From: Prorocentrum cordatum
Lineage: Eukaryota; Sar; Dinophyceae; Prorocentrales; Prorocentraceae
DNA length: 62,500 nucleotides
Reading direction: 5' to 3'
Assembly: GCA_963575745.1 (NCBI GenBank)
Contig: CAUYUJ010017915.1
Location: forward strand, 108,471-170,970
A program made the translations under genes and the position numbers. The notes beneath the pieces were generated by a model, which saw only the letters and a program-made list of their open reading frames with translations, ran no database searches and was not told where the DNA came from. Shown piece by piece: positions 33,367-43,460 of the stretch; within the stretch, counting starts at the first letter, position 1; each line of letters opens with the position of its first letter.

Positions 33367-33460
33367 GTGACCTCGCTTCAAGCCGACCGCATCGGCTGCG
33401 CGTGCAACCACTTGCCCTCCACGTTCGCCGGGGCATACGGCGCGCGGTACCTCGACATCG
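33367..33460 (+). CDS. Candidate exon E: GPS-like motif of REJ/polycystin-like gene
   Basis: The frame reads VTSLQADRIGCACNHLPSTF followed by AGAYGARYLDI. C-A-C-N-H-L then TFA matches the GPS autoproteolysis signature C-x-C-x-H-L-(x)-T-x-F seen in polycystin-1-like and adhesion-type receptors, with two extra residues before the Thr-Phe. An in-frame stop overlaps the acceptor (CCGTAG ending 33366), as expected of an exon edge. The donor is GTTTTG at 33461 or GTACCT at 33447. A MITE-B copy begins 27 bp after the exon. GPS assignment is by motif only. Confidence 0.5.
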
Positions 33461-33486
33461 GTTTTGACACGGACGGGCGGGCAATG

Positions 33487-33655
33487 ATTACACATTGTTC
33501 ATTTCTAAGTTTTCGAAAGTCTTCGATTTTTGGGGGCCAAGATCCTTTCATTTCTAATTGTTCTGTCCTGAGCCTCTTCCTGGCCACTAGGGGGCCAGGA
33601 ACAATCAGAAGCGAGCACAATCAGAAATGAGCACGATTCGAAATGAATGACGTGT
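33487..33655. mobile_element. MITE-B copy 2
   Basis: Left end TTACACATTGTTCATTTCTA and reverse-complemented right end ACACGTCATTCATTTCGAA match imperfectly. The interior foldback pairs TTTCTAATTGTTCTG with GGAACAATCAGAA around TGGCCACTAGGGGGCCA. Same order and length as copy 1. Confidence 0.65.
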
Positions 33656-33659
33656 ATCT

Positions 33660-34600
33660 CTGTCAAGGCAGGCGGACATCCGATCGGTTCAAGCACGAGG
33701 ACGGACAGGATGACGTGGGAGTTGGATGGTGAGCAAAAGGGGACGGAGAGGGCGGCGGAAGATGGTTCGAACCAGGACGAGGACACGGGGAGGGTAGAAC
33801 ACGTAGGAGGAGAAGGATGCGGAGGAGGTGCATCTCCATGACGAGGAGGACACAAGACTCGTCAAACATACGTGGACGGTTTGGTTTTCGGCGCTTGCGC
33901 GGTCGGAGTTGCTTCAACGCTGGCACGAGGCGCTCGGCCCAAGCGCAGGGATGTCCGAAATTCGGCAGTGCCCCCGCAGCATTGAAGAACGCGATTTCTG
34001 ACAAGTGCACGAACCACCGGGCGTTTCGATTTTGAACGGTGTTTCCATGTATTTTTGACGAGGCTTGTAGGAGAGGCGATGGGAGGACACAGAGGGGGAG
34101 ATCGAGACGACCCTGTCGACATGCCTTCAGGGGTCCTTCTCTCTCGCTCTCTCTTTTCCTCTCTCCCTCCCCTACCATCCTGTCCCCTCTCCCAGTCTCC
34201 CTCTCGCCCGTCATCCCTTTCTCCCTCCTTTTCTCTCTCCCTCTCCATCAGTCCCTCTCTTGCACCTTCACGCTTCCCCTCCTCTTTTTGGCCCGTTCAT
34301 CGCTGTCCCCGGCCGCAGCGATCGCAGCGATCGCGGAGGAGGAGGAGGCGGAGGAAGAGGCGATGCGGGGGACGATTGGGGAGCGCGACGACGGCAGATT
34401 GATTTCGAGTGCGATTTCTAACATCGGTTCGGCCCTCGACACGCGACCGACTCGGCCTCCCCGTGAGCGGCCCTGCGCTCCTCGGCACGTCTGGCAAACT
34501 CGGCCGGCGTCGCAGTCCGGCTCCCCCCCTCGGAGATCCGACGCAGCGAAGGAGACTGCAGCAGAACTCAAGCAGTGGCGAAGCGTCCCGGCTCGCCTAT
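33660..34600. other. No gene recognised; CT-rich segment inside
   Basis: CT-rich at 34135-34260. Open frames on both strands (34248-34602) show neither clear splice sites nor a domain. Confidence 0.45.
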
Positions 34601-34606
34601 AGCCCC

Positions 34607-34722
34607 ACCAAACAATGTTCTAAGAGTTTTTTGTGGTTCCCACGAAATGTTCGTAGAACATTTCTGGCTGGGACTGTCTTGTTTTGACACACCGGGTCTA
34701 TGTTCTGAGAGCATTGTTTGAT
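34607..34722. mobile_element. Short TIR element, 116 bp, single copy
   Basis: ACCAAACAATGTTCTAAGA at the left matches ATCAAACAATGCTCTCAGA (reverse complement of the right end) at 16/19. A second inverted pair, ATGTTC/GAACAT, lies inside. Confidence 0.7.
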
Positions 34723-34729
34723 GGAAAGT

Positions 34730-35640
34730 CGCGACCGGAGCCCCCGACCCCCCCTCTGGCCCCTGCGCCGCTCTGGACAGCCGGATCGATGTGTGAGGGC
34801 CCCGGGGCCCGAACCTGGACGGCAACTGCCGCCTCGAGAAGGTGGAGACGCCGGGATCCCACGGTCTCCCCTCTCCCCCGTGGGCTCGCTTCTGGCTCCC
34901 CCCTCCCTTGCTCCTTGCCTCGGCCTGCCTCGACCCGCCCTGGGGCTGTGCATCCCTCGGCGCTTTGTCCCTGTGCGCTTTCTTCGTGTGTGTCGTCCTC
35001 GTCCAGAGTTCGCGCGCACTGCACAGCCTGGCAACCCAACAAAACTCCCCTCCTCCGCGGTCGGCCCCATCACCCTCAGCCGCGACCGCTGGCCGCGTGA
35101 TTGGCTCGCCGCTTCGGCTCCGTCCCCGCCGTGTGGCCGGCGCGGCTGCACCGTCCGGGGCAACGTAATTATCTTCGGCTGCGAGCGAGGGGGGAAACGT
35201 ATACTCGGCGGCCGTCTCGGACGGTTCGGAAGTCCCCCAGCCTTCTCATAAGTTTTCTGAGCCATCCCCGAAGACAAGCAACGACTTCTCAGGAGGCGCG
35301 AGGGCTTCTGAGAAGTCCCGCCGCCTTCTGAGAAGGCTTTCTCCTTCTCATTCCCCCCCCCCTCGCTTGCCGCCGATATATGACTCGAGTGCGCCAGAGC
35401 CTGGGCTTGTCGACGCTTTCTGACGAGCGCGTCCTGGGTTCTGACGGTCCAGTTTTCGTGGGGCGTCTGCGGCGGGAGCCCGCGGCAAGTTTCGGACTGG
35501 CCCTCGCCGTGTGCACGAGATGGCCCCGTCAGGGCAGCGCGAGTCCCCCGAGCCCGAGCCTTGCGCCACCTGGGGCACCGTGCGCGTCGCTCCCGCTGCC
35601 CGGCCCGGCGCCTCCAGGCGCGCAGCGGGTCGCTCGCTCT
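34730..35640. other. No gene recognised
   Basis: GC-rich sequence; contains the inverted word cluster CTTCTCAGGAGG...CCTTCTGAGAAGG at 35285-35345 shared with the 25.4-26.3 kb palindrome cluster. Confidence 0.5.
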
Positions 35641-35688
35641 CCCGTTTCCCTCGTGGCGAGGATAGGGGGGCACATGCGAACCCTACCC

Positions 35689-35848
35689 TTAAGTCGGGCG
35701 TGTCCCTCTACAGGGGGAATGTTCAACAACAGTTCAAAAATAGTATGGGGACGATTTGTTGAGTATACTTTGATCATGTTGGAACATGTTTTTTCGTTAT
35801 TTTTTCTTCGTCCAAAAATCCGCCTGTAGGGGGACATGTCCGACCTAA
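35689..35848 (+). mobile_element. MITE-A copy 6, 160 bp, 8-bp TSD and empty-site paralogue
   Basis: TTAAGTCGGGCGTGTCCC left, GTCCGACCTAA right. Perfect target duplication CCCTACCC at 35681-35688 and 35849-35856. The flanks CACATGCGAAC (left) and CTACCCCCCACGATT (right) are contiguous, without the element and with a single CCCTGCCC, at 24671-24700. Confidence 0.95.
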
Positions 35849-35859
35849 CCCTACCCCTA

Positions 35860-36075
35860 CCCCCCACGATTTCTGAGGGGGAGGGTGGGGGTCACTTCGC
35901 TAGGGAGCTCCCGAGCGACGTGAACCCCACCCTCCCCCTCAGAACTCGTGGGGGGTACCCCCGAGCGACGTGAACCCCGCCCTCCCCCTCAGATCTCGTG
36001 GGGGGCACCCCCGAGCGACGTGAACCCCGCCCTCCCCCTCAGAACTCGTGGGGGGCACCCCCGAGCGGAGTGAAC
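35860..36075 (+). repeat. Palindrome P96 copy plus 51-bp tandem repeat
   Basis: A foldback at 35860-35955 (centre GGGAGCTCCC) is followed by about three tandem 51-bp units made of its right arm (CCCCGAGCGACGTGAACCCC, then CCCTCCCCCTCAGA). Confidence 0.85.
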
Positions 36076-36134
36076 CCCACCCTCCCCAGGGAGAGTGAGG
36101 AGGAACCAGGAGCTCGGAGGGAGAAGGGAGTATT

Positions 36135-36735
36135 GAAGAGGAGGAGGAGGAGGAGGAGGAGGAGGAGGAGGAGGAGGAGGAGGAGGAGGAGGAGGAGGAG
36201 GAGGAGGAGGAGGAGGAGGCGGAGGAGGAGGAGGAGGCGGGAGGAGGGGAGGAGGAGGAGGAGGAGGAGGAGGGAGGAGGGCGGAGGCGGAGCAGGCGAG
36301 GAGGAGGAGGCGGAGGAGGAGGGACGAGGAGGAGGAGGAGGCGGAGGAGGTGGAGGAGGAGGAGAGGAGGCGGAGGAGGCAGGGGAGGAGGAGGAGGAGG
36401 GGAGGAGGAGGAGGAGGAGGAGGAGAGGAGGAGGAGGAGGAGGAGGCGGAGGAGGAGGAGGAGGAGGGAGGGGGGGAGGAGGAGAGGAGAGAGGAGAGGA
36501 GGAGGAGGGGAGGAGGGGGCAGGAGGGAGGAGGAGGCGGAGGGAGGCGGAGCAGGCGGAGGAGAGGAGGCGGAGGAGGACGACGAGGAGGAGGAGGAGGC
36601 GGAGGAGGTGGAGGAGGAGGAGGAGAGGCGGAGGAGGCAGGGGGAGGAGGAGGAGGCGGAGGAGGAGGAGGGTGGAGGAGGAGGAGGAGGAGGAGAGAGG
36701 AGGAGGAGGAGGAGGAGGAGGAGGAGGGAGGGGGC
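36135..36735. repeat. (GGA)n array with GGC variants
   Basis: About 600 bp of GGAGGA with GCGGAGG interruptions; frames are artefacts. Confidence 0.97.
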
Positions 36736-36984
36736 AGGGTTCGCCCGTGGCCCCCCGGGCGAGGAGGGGGCGGGCGTCGGGCCCCGAGGCTCTGTCTTTT
36801 GCGCCGCCCTCGGGCTCCGCGGGGCGCCCCCGAGCGGGCGGGAGGCGGCGGCGCGTCGGGGCGCGAAGCGGGGGCCCCTGGGCGGGAAAGGCTCGAGGGT
36901 CCAGAGCTTCGAGGCGGGAGGTTATACAGTCGGGGCCCTGAAGAAGGAACCCGTTTCGTTGGGGAGGGGCTCCGTGTTCCTTAA

Positions 36985-37455
36985 GAGCAGGAGGAGGAGG
37001 AGGAGGAGGAGGAGGAGGAGGAGGAGGAGGAGGAGGAGGAGGAGGAGGAGGAGGAGGAGGAGGAGGAGGAGGAGGAGGAGGAGGAGGAGAAGGAGGAGGA
37101 GGAGAAGGAGGAAGAGGGGGAGGAGGAGGAGGAGGAGGAGGAAGTGCATCCTTTGTGTGCCCGTTCGAAGAAAGTGCGCCCTGGGAGTGTGATATTCTGA
37201 CTTGGGACGTGCTCCCGGAAGAGGAAGAAGTGCATCTCGGGCGTGCCTGCTCGAGGAAAATGCGCCCTAGGGGGTGGTATTTTGACTCGGGGCCCGCTCC
37301 CGGGACGCCTCTGCGGGAGGCCTCTGCGGGAGGAGGAGGAGTAGGAGGAGGAGGAGGAGGAGAAGGAAGAGGAGGAGGAGGAGGAGGAGAAGGAGGAGAG
37401 GAGCAGGAGGAGGAGGAAAAGGAGGAGGAGGAGGAGGACCAGGAGGAGGAGGAAG
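36985..37455. repeat. Two (GGA)n blocks and a duplicated spacer
   Basis: GGA arrays at 36985-37145 and 37330-37455. The segment with GAAGTGCATC and CTCGAGGAAAGTGCGCC recurs at about 37140, 37225 and 37450, so array and spacer have been duplicated together. Confidence 0.85.
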
Positions 37456-37617
37456 TGCATCCCGTGCGTTCCCGCTCGAGGAAAGTGCGCCAGCGCGCTT
37501 GAGGAGGAGAGCCCTGGGAGGAGGAGAACGGAGAAGACGGAGACGACGAGTCGAACGGAGAAGCCCCTCACACACGCCGACAGGGTCGGTGGATTTAGGG
37601 TTCCTTAGGTCAAGGCC

Positions 37618-37800
37618 CCGACTGTACACGACCACCGCCTCGAGGGATCAATTTTCGGGGACCTCGGCAGGCGGTGGATCTGGGCATTTTCGGGCCTTCG
37701 GGGGCCAAATGATAGCCATAGCCGCCGCTCGCCGGGGCACCAGGACGTCGGTTTCCAGGCAGTGGATACGGATAAATTCCCGCCTCGCACGAGCCCCGCC
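37618..37800 (+). mobile_element. TIR/double-hairpin element family D, copy 1
   Basis: CGACCACCGCCTCGAGG near the left end and CAGGCAGTGGATACGGATAA, then TTCCCGCCTCG at the right, match 47195-47463. The left end is truncated relative to copy 2. Confidence 0.7.
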
Positions 37801-37835
37801 TCCGTGGGCCTTCCCCGTTTTCTCTCATGCCAGAA

Positions 37836-37998
37836 TGAAGTCGGGCGTGCCCCTCTACAGGGGGAGTGCGCAAAAGCAGTAAGAAAGTAGTCTGGGGACG
37901 AGCGTTCGATCATATATGTTGTTGTTTGTGTCTGCATTGTTGAGGCATGCCTTATTTTTTGCCCAGAATCCGCCTGTCGGGGGAAGTGCCCGACCTAA
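37836..37998 (+). mobile_element. MITE-A copy 7, 163 bp
   Basis: TGAAGTCGGGCGTGCCCC left, GCCCGACCTAA right, GGGGACGAG inside. Flanks TGCCAGAA and TGCTAGAA agree at 7/8 positions. Confidence 0.9.
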
Positions 37999-38063
37999 TG
38001 CTAGAAAGGCTTGGAAGGGGGGGGGGGGGGGAAGAGGCGGCGCCGGCCCAGCGTTTTGATCAA

Positions 38064-38228
38064 ATTCGGGAGGGGCAAAAAAACACAGACACAATGAAGC
38101 GTCGATCCCCAGGAAAACATGGGAGACTATGGGAAGCGGTGGGGAAGACGAGAATCCCAAAAGATGTGAAAAGATGGGGGATCCTGGGGTTTGTGTGCAT
38201 TTGTTTGTGTGTCCCTGGGCCCCTTTTA
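38064..38228 (+). mobile_element. Repeat family C, copy 4
   Basis: GAGGGGCAAAAAAACACAGA at the start, GTGTCCCTGGGCCCC at the end; interior GGAAAACATGGGAG and ATCCTGGGGTTTGTG. Confidence 0.65.
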
Positions 38229-38559
38229 CCAACGTTGGCCACGCCTGCTCCATTTTTCGTCTGCTGCCCCGGCGCTCGCGGCGGGCGGGGGGAAGCGCGG
38301 GCGGTCCGCCGTCGATCTCGGTGGGTGCAGGACGGTGGCGGCAACATCGTGTCTGCAGGCCTTACCGCTCTGGGCAAGGCGCGTGGTCGTTGTCTCTCGC
38401 TCCCCCCAGTGCTTTAGGTGGCCACCGCTCTCCACGTTGCAGTCTTTGCCGCGCTTGAATTGCTCTGAGTTCGGTCCTCAGCATTCACTGAGTCCCTGCG
38501 GTGTTGGCCCTCTATGTTCTCATACCACCTTATGAGTTTGTTGAGTTGTTTTTGCTCTC

Positions 38560-38623
38560 TCTCTCTTTCTCTTTGTCTTTGTCTCTCTCTCTCTCTCTCC
38601 CTCTGTCTCTCTCTCTCTCTCCC

Positions 38624-38678
<55 letters not shown>

Positions 38679-38705
38679 CTCTGTCTCTCTCTCTCTCTCT
38701 CTTTT
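38560..38705. repeat. (CT)n/(GTCT)n array
   Basis: CTCTCT then CTGTCTGT repeats; not coding. Confidence 0.93.
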
Positions 38706-39204
38706 TCCTGTGCCCCATCTTACGTGTGCATGCCGGATGTTCTTCGTATTCAGGTATTCCCTAGATGACCATGTGTGAATATCTAAGGCTGAAGACACCC
38801 TTCGCCGTGGTCGCTTCCAACGCCTGCCTTCACCAGCGTCACGGAAGCGTCACAGAAGCGTCACGGAGTTACAAGCGCCCTCCTCCCCGATGCCGATGTC
38901 ATCGTCTTCCGCCCGCCAGACCTCCGGCTCCTCCTACCCCCGCGCGCCATCGCGGGGGGAGGGGGAGAAGAGGGAACATAGAGAGGAGGAGGGGGGAGGA
39001 GGAGCGGCGGGAACTGAAAAGGAGTAGAAGGAGGAGGAGAAGGAGAAGGAGAAGGAGGGGGAAGAGAGCTGGATGAGAAGGACGAGGTTGGAATTGGATG
39101 ATAATGTGGGAGGGAGGGAGGGGGGAGGAGGCGGAGGGGGGATGAGGCGGAGGAGGAGCAGGAGGAGGAGCAGGAGGAGGAGGGGGAGGAGGAGCAGGAG
39201 GAGG

Positions 39205-39239
39205 TCCGTAGCCATTTGGCTCAAGCCATTTGGCTCGAG
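39205..39239 (+). other. Tandem spliced-leader relics at the 5' end of LINE-1
   Basis: TCCGTAGCCATTTGGCTCAA plus G (39205-39225) matches the dinoflagellate SL except that the T4 run is T3. GCCATTTGGCTCGAG follows directly (39225-39239), i.e. a second SL cut after its own CCGTAG. That is the expected product when the AG inside an old genomic SL is reused as trans-splice acceptor. Both copies share the missing T. A weak third trace (GGCCATTGCC) follows. Confidence 0.87.
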
Positions 39240-39423
39240 GCCATTGCCCGGGGCCTTCGCCTTCCCTGGGGTCGGGGCTCGAGGTGGTCGAGGGAGCCGC
39301 CAGATCCTCGCTCAGTGGCCCTGCCCAGGGTGAGGATTCATGTCGCGATTTTTCTTCCAGTTTCAGCCCTTCCCCCGCAGCAGCGGGACCAGATTTCCAG
39401 AGCCAGCCCTTGCAGTCACAGCG

Positions 39424-40453
39424 ATGGCGTGGAGACAGTCCTGGAACCATGCGAGTGGTAAGGGCCGTGGGGAGGAGGAGACAGGGAATGACAGAAGCAA
39501 GCCCAAGAATGCAGGCAAGGGCGCCCACACGTGGCGCTGTCAACATTGCGGGTGTGAAAAGACTCCATGGGCGCAGTGGTACTGCAAGCATTGTAAGAAG
39601 TCATGGGAAGAGCAAGGCCGAGGCGAAGATGAGTGTCTCGCCTGGGAAGGACAGCCCACCTGGGCTGGCACCGCGGGCGGCGGGCCTACAGCCCCCGCCT
39701 GGAGTCACGAACAAGGAGCTCGAGCTGTCGGGCGAGGATGTTGACAACCGGGTCACGGTCGCGAGCAAGCTCGGAGACGGGGCCATGGAGGCCAAGTTCA
39801 AGTCCGTTCGCGAGTATAAGAAGTGGCCCGCCATGGAGCCGAGAGCGGTGCCTCTGCAGGTGCAGGCCCAGCAGGCGCATCAGAAGGTGCAGCACCTGGA
39901 GGCCAAACTCAAGCTCGAGGTGCCCAAGTATGAGCATGGCACTGCTCCCGCTGCGGGCGGCCCAGCTGCTGACAGCGATGGCGGCGGCGCAGCCGACCGC
40001 GATCGCGCAGGGCCCCCCCAGTCAACGCAGCAGAGCGACGTGCGGCAGGCGGCAAGAGCGGCCCTGGCGAAAGGCGCCAAGGGAGCACCAGCAGGAGGCA
40101 AGGGCTTTGCGGGTAGGGCTGGAGGCGCCGCTGCGGGCCAGCCAGCCGCAGGGGATGGACGGTCGGGAGGGTGGCGGGGCTTGGGCGGGCGGGGGGAACT
40201 TGGTGGCTACTGGTGGCGTTGTGGCCTGGGCCGCACGTCAGGTGCGGGAGGGTGCTCCTTTTGGCACGCCACCTGGTATTTTTTCCCCCCCCCGCCGCTG
40301 TCCATGCCGCTGCCGCCGCTTGGCCGTCTCTCTTTTTGTGTCCCAAGCAGGAGCCATAATGTCCTGCTGGGGAGCCGCAGCTGCCACAGCATTTCTGTTG
40401 GAGCAAGACGCAGCCCAAGAAGCTTGCACGCCAGCAGAGTGCATGCGTTCCTA
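39424..40453 (+). pseudogene. LINE-1 ORF1: zinc finger and coiled-coil protein
   Basis: ATG at 39424 opens MAWRQSWNHASGKGRGEE. A C-x2-C-x11-C-x2-C finger (WRCQHCG...YCKHCKK; 39538-39594) resembles a RanBP2-type finger often seen in dinoflagellate retroelement ORF1s. After a +1 shift near 39605 the frame continues through a charged segment with QAQQAHQKVQHLEAKLKLEV, a likely coiled coil, and an Ala/Gly-rich end. ORF1 proteins usually bind element RNA; here that role is inferred. Confidence 0.6.
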
Positions 40454-40559
40454 GGGCTGGCCAGAGGGGGGGTTCTCTATCGAAACATGCAACACGACGT
40501 GCTGGAAGCCTGTAAAACAGTATAGTGAAAAGGGGAATGCCAGTCTAGCGTAGCTGCAC

Positions 40560-41140
40560 TGCAAGAGATCACTGTGGAGCCTAGCGAGCAGCAAGAGCGT
40601 GAGCAAACACTTCGCGGGCTAGGCTGGAACGCCAGCCTGTTCCCATCCGTAGTCACTGACGCAGGCGGCCTGTCGTCGGGAGTAGCAGTTGCGTGCCAGA
40701 AGTTAGTTCATCGGCATGGGCATGCCGCCAACGGCTGCGCGGGACCTGCCAGCTCCTCATCGTCAGGCGCTGCGGTGGATCAACACCTTTGTCCCGGGCG
40801 GGTTCATCCTAGGCGCGGTCTGCCTTCCCGACGCCGACCCGCTAGGGCCAGAAGGAAGTCACATACTCAGTAGTCTCGGAAAACGTCTCCACAGTTGGGG
40901 GCTCCCTTTCGTCTTGGGAGGAGTTTGGAACGTGGGCCCTGGCAAATTCAAGGAGATGGGGTGGGATGGTCAGGTCGTTTATCCTCCCACCTACACTTCT
41001 AAGTCCACGGCCAAATGTTGGAACACCATCGATTTCTTTTGTGATGTCGGCAGGTTTGGCAGCGAATGTGCACTCTTGCCATGTCAACAGGAGGGCTTCG
41101 ACCAAGCCGCGTTGGCCAGTCAATGTTCAGTTTGAAGGCA
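40560..41140 (+). pseudogene. LINE-1 endonuclease (EEP/APE-like), broken
   Basis: Starts with LQEITVEPSEQQEREQTL and GGLSSGVAVAC (frame of 40574), typical of the N-terminal strands and the metal-binding Glu of EEP nucleases. A frameshift near 40715 leads to LPFVLGGVWNVGPGKF, where family members have G-D-(F/W)-N; here Asp is replaced by Val. STAKCWNTIDFF corresponds to the late S-x-I-D strand. Confidence 0.65.
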
Positions 41141-41816
41141 GGCCGATGGAGCACCTCGTGAGGGTGCTGAAGAAGCCTGTCGCCTTTCCCAATGAGGTTG
41201 TCATTGGACCTAGGCCTGGGCCCAGGGACTACCAGCTGCTGCTCGACCAGGCGCGACAGCAGGGTGGTAAGGGAGCTCTTGACAGGTGCTATCAGCAGTT
41301 CATCGGGGCCGTCGAGGTGGAGTTGGGCGAGTGCGACGGGGCTTCGGATCAGAAGAAGTATATTGGAATGTCCAAGAAGCCCGAGTTTGTGCAGGCGCCT
41401 GCTTTGCGGACCTCGGGAGGCAAGTGCCCTGTTGGATGCCCGAAAAGCAGGGGATGGAGAAGTGTCGCGATCTGGTTCCAGGAGCTCGGCTACCTCAGGG
41501 CAGGTACTTCGGAGTGGGGGAAGTCTTATACCATGGGGCTCCTGGGGCAGATTCGACGTGGGCCTCGTCAGCTTCGAGGGCAGCATGAGCGGGAGGGCTG
41601 GAGGCCTTCTTTCAAGCAGGTGGCGCAGGCAGATGTTCTGCAGCTTCGACGCTGGAGCGACGAAGCAGGCAGTGTTTCAGCAGCGCTCGAGAGAACTTCC
41701 GGCTCCAAGCAGGGGCGTGAGTGGGTCAAGCAGGCGGTGGCCAACGGATGGGGGCCAGGCCCGCAAGTGCAGGCAGGTTCCGCTGGGCCGGGTGCTTGGG
41801 GTGCCCGCTGGCAGTA
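41128..41816 (+). pseudogene. LINE-1 EN-RT linker
   Basis: A long in-frame segment (RPWPVNVQFEGRPMEHLV to the stop at 41815) without a catalytic motif, positioned where LINEs have the linker between nuclease and polymerase. Basic and Gln-rich near the end. Confidence 0.5.
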
Positions 41817-42119
41817 AGAAATGCGATGCCCCCAGAGTTCCGATGGGCCCGCAGGAGCAGGTCGACGACTTGCACAGCCATTGGACTGGCCATTGGACCC
41901 CTCCTGAGGCAGCTCGGGGCAATCCCGACCCGGTTGAGTACTTCACTAGCGAGATAGATAAGCAGGCGCAGTATCAGGATTGCAGGCTCTAGGACCTCGT
42001 GGCCCCCCCGACGCCCGAGCAAATCCAATTGTCAGCTAGGAAGTTCAAAAGATATACTGCGCGCGGCATGGACGTGCTCAGGCCCAGGGACCTCGACAAA
42101 CCACCGACGGGATCCTCGA

Positions 42120-42810
42120 GGTCTTGGGGGAGCTCTGGCGCTGGATGGAGCGTCTTGGGACATGCCGTGTCTTGATGCAGACCGCGGCCCTCGCGATGCT
42201 AAGCAAGCCAGAAGGAGGTTTTCGACCGATAGGCTTGCCCCCGACCCCTGTCAGAGTTTTCTCGAAGCCGGATAGGCATGAGATCCTTGCTTGGGAGGCC
42301 TCCGTGAACAGGCTCTACCGGCACGGAATCTCGGGTAAGAGTTGAGAGAGCGGTCTGGGAGCATAGCTTAGTGGTCGAACAGCATGTAAGTGCGTGGGGG
42401 TGCTCGTCAGCGTGCCTCGTGGATTAAACGTAGGCCAACGAGAAGGTGAACCACTGCCTTCTCGCCCGCGCTGCCGTCGAGCATCGATCTAACTTGATTC
42501 GGTCGCGGTTGAAGCTGCCCCTGCACCGTGGCAAGCGGATCATCAGCATTCTAGGTGCGTGCGCGTAGGTGGCGGAGACGAACCAGGGAATCTTAGCGGG
42601 ATGCGGGGAGGCCGCTAGCTTGCTCAGCTGCTTGTTGTTAGACCCTCTTGATCTCGCGCGCGAGCACTTCGGCAGCGTGGCCATCTACAACGTCGATGAC
42701 ATTACCCTCCAGTCGTCAGGTCACTCGTCGCAGGTCGAGGTCAGGCTGCCGCGTGCATTTCTTTGTTGTGCACGATGCTGGAGAGACTTTTGCTTGTGAT
42801 CTCGCAGTCC
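42120..42810 (+). pseudogene. LINE-1 reverse transcriptase, broken
   Basis: The first part reads ALAMLSKPEGGFRPIGLPP, the conserved K-x2-G-x-R-P-I block. The later part reads NQGILAGCGEAASLL (substrate-binding strand) and IYNVDDITLQSS at 42680-42710, which contains the catalytic double Asp. Stops and shifts lie between 42340 and 42570, and motif A is not readable. Confidence 0.7.
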
Positions 42811-43460
42811 AAGGGCCCGGCGTTGAGCACGCGTGCCAGCGCGAGACAGGTGGTCGTCAGTAAGCTGAGGAAGTGGAACTTCGAGGGGGCCCTCTCTGGA
42901 ATGAGCTTGGGACGCGACCAAGCCATGAAGGCCAGGGGGGCCCGGGGGTCCAAAGTGCTGCAGGCTAGGCTGAGGCGCCTGCAAGGGCGCAGGAGTAGCA
43001 TCCGTGGTTTGAAGAGTTCCAGGAAGGGGATGATGAGGGTCGCTCGCTCACGGGGCCTTGCGTCGGCTACCTTTGGGGCTCGGGTACACGGTATCGCTCA
43101 GGGGCGCGGTGGGAGCTGCAGTGTTCGGGGCCCCCAAGGGCAGGCGCAGGGCCCTGAAGTTTCTCCTCGGCGTGGGGCCCAAGGCGGATCCCTCATGCGA
43201 CTCGAACGCGCTTTCGCTTCTGCTTCTCATGTGGGGCCAGGCGGCGAGGAGCAAGTGGGCGGAGCCCAATGTGATGCAGCAGAGCTTCCAGTTCTGCAGA
43301 GATAAGGAGGACTTCGACTGGAGCCAGGTGCGTGGTCCTGCAGGCGCGGTCGTCTTGACCCTGAGACGGATAGGCTTGGAACCGGGGCCTTGGAATTTGT
43401 TTGTGGCCAGGTCGGGGTTGGAGACTGATGCCGCCTATCTGGGAGGCCAATCGTTAAAAC

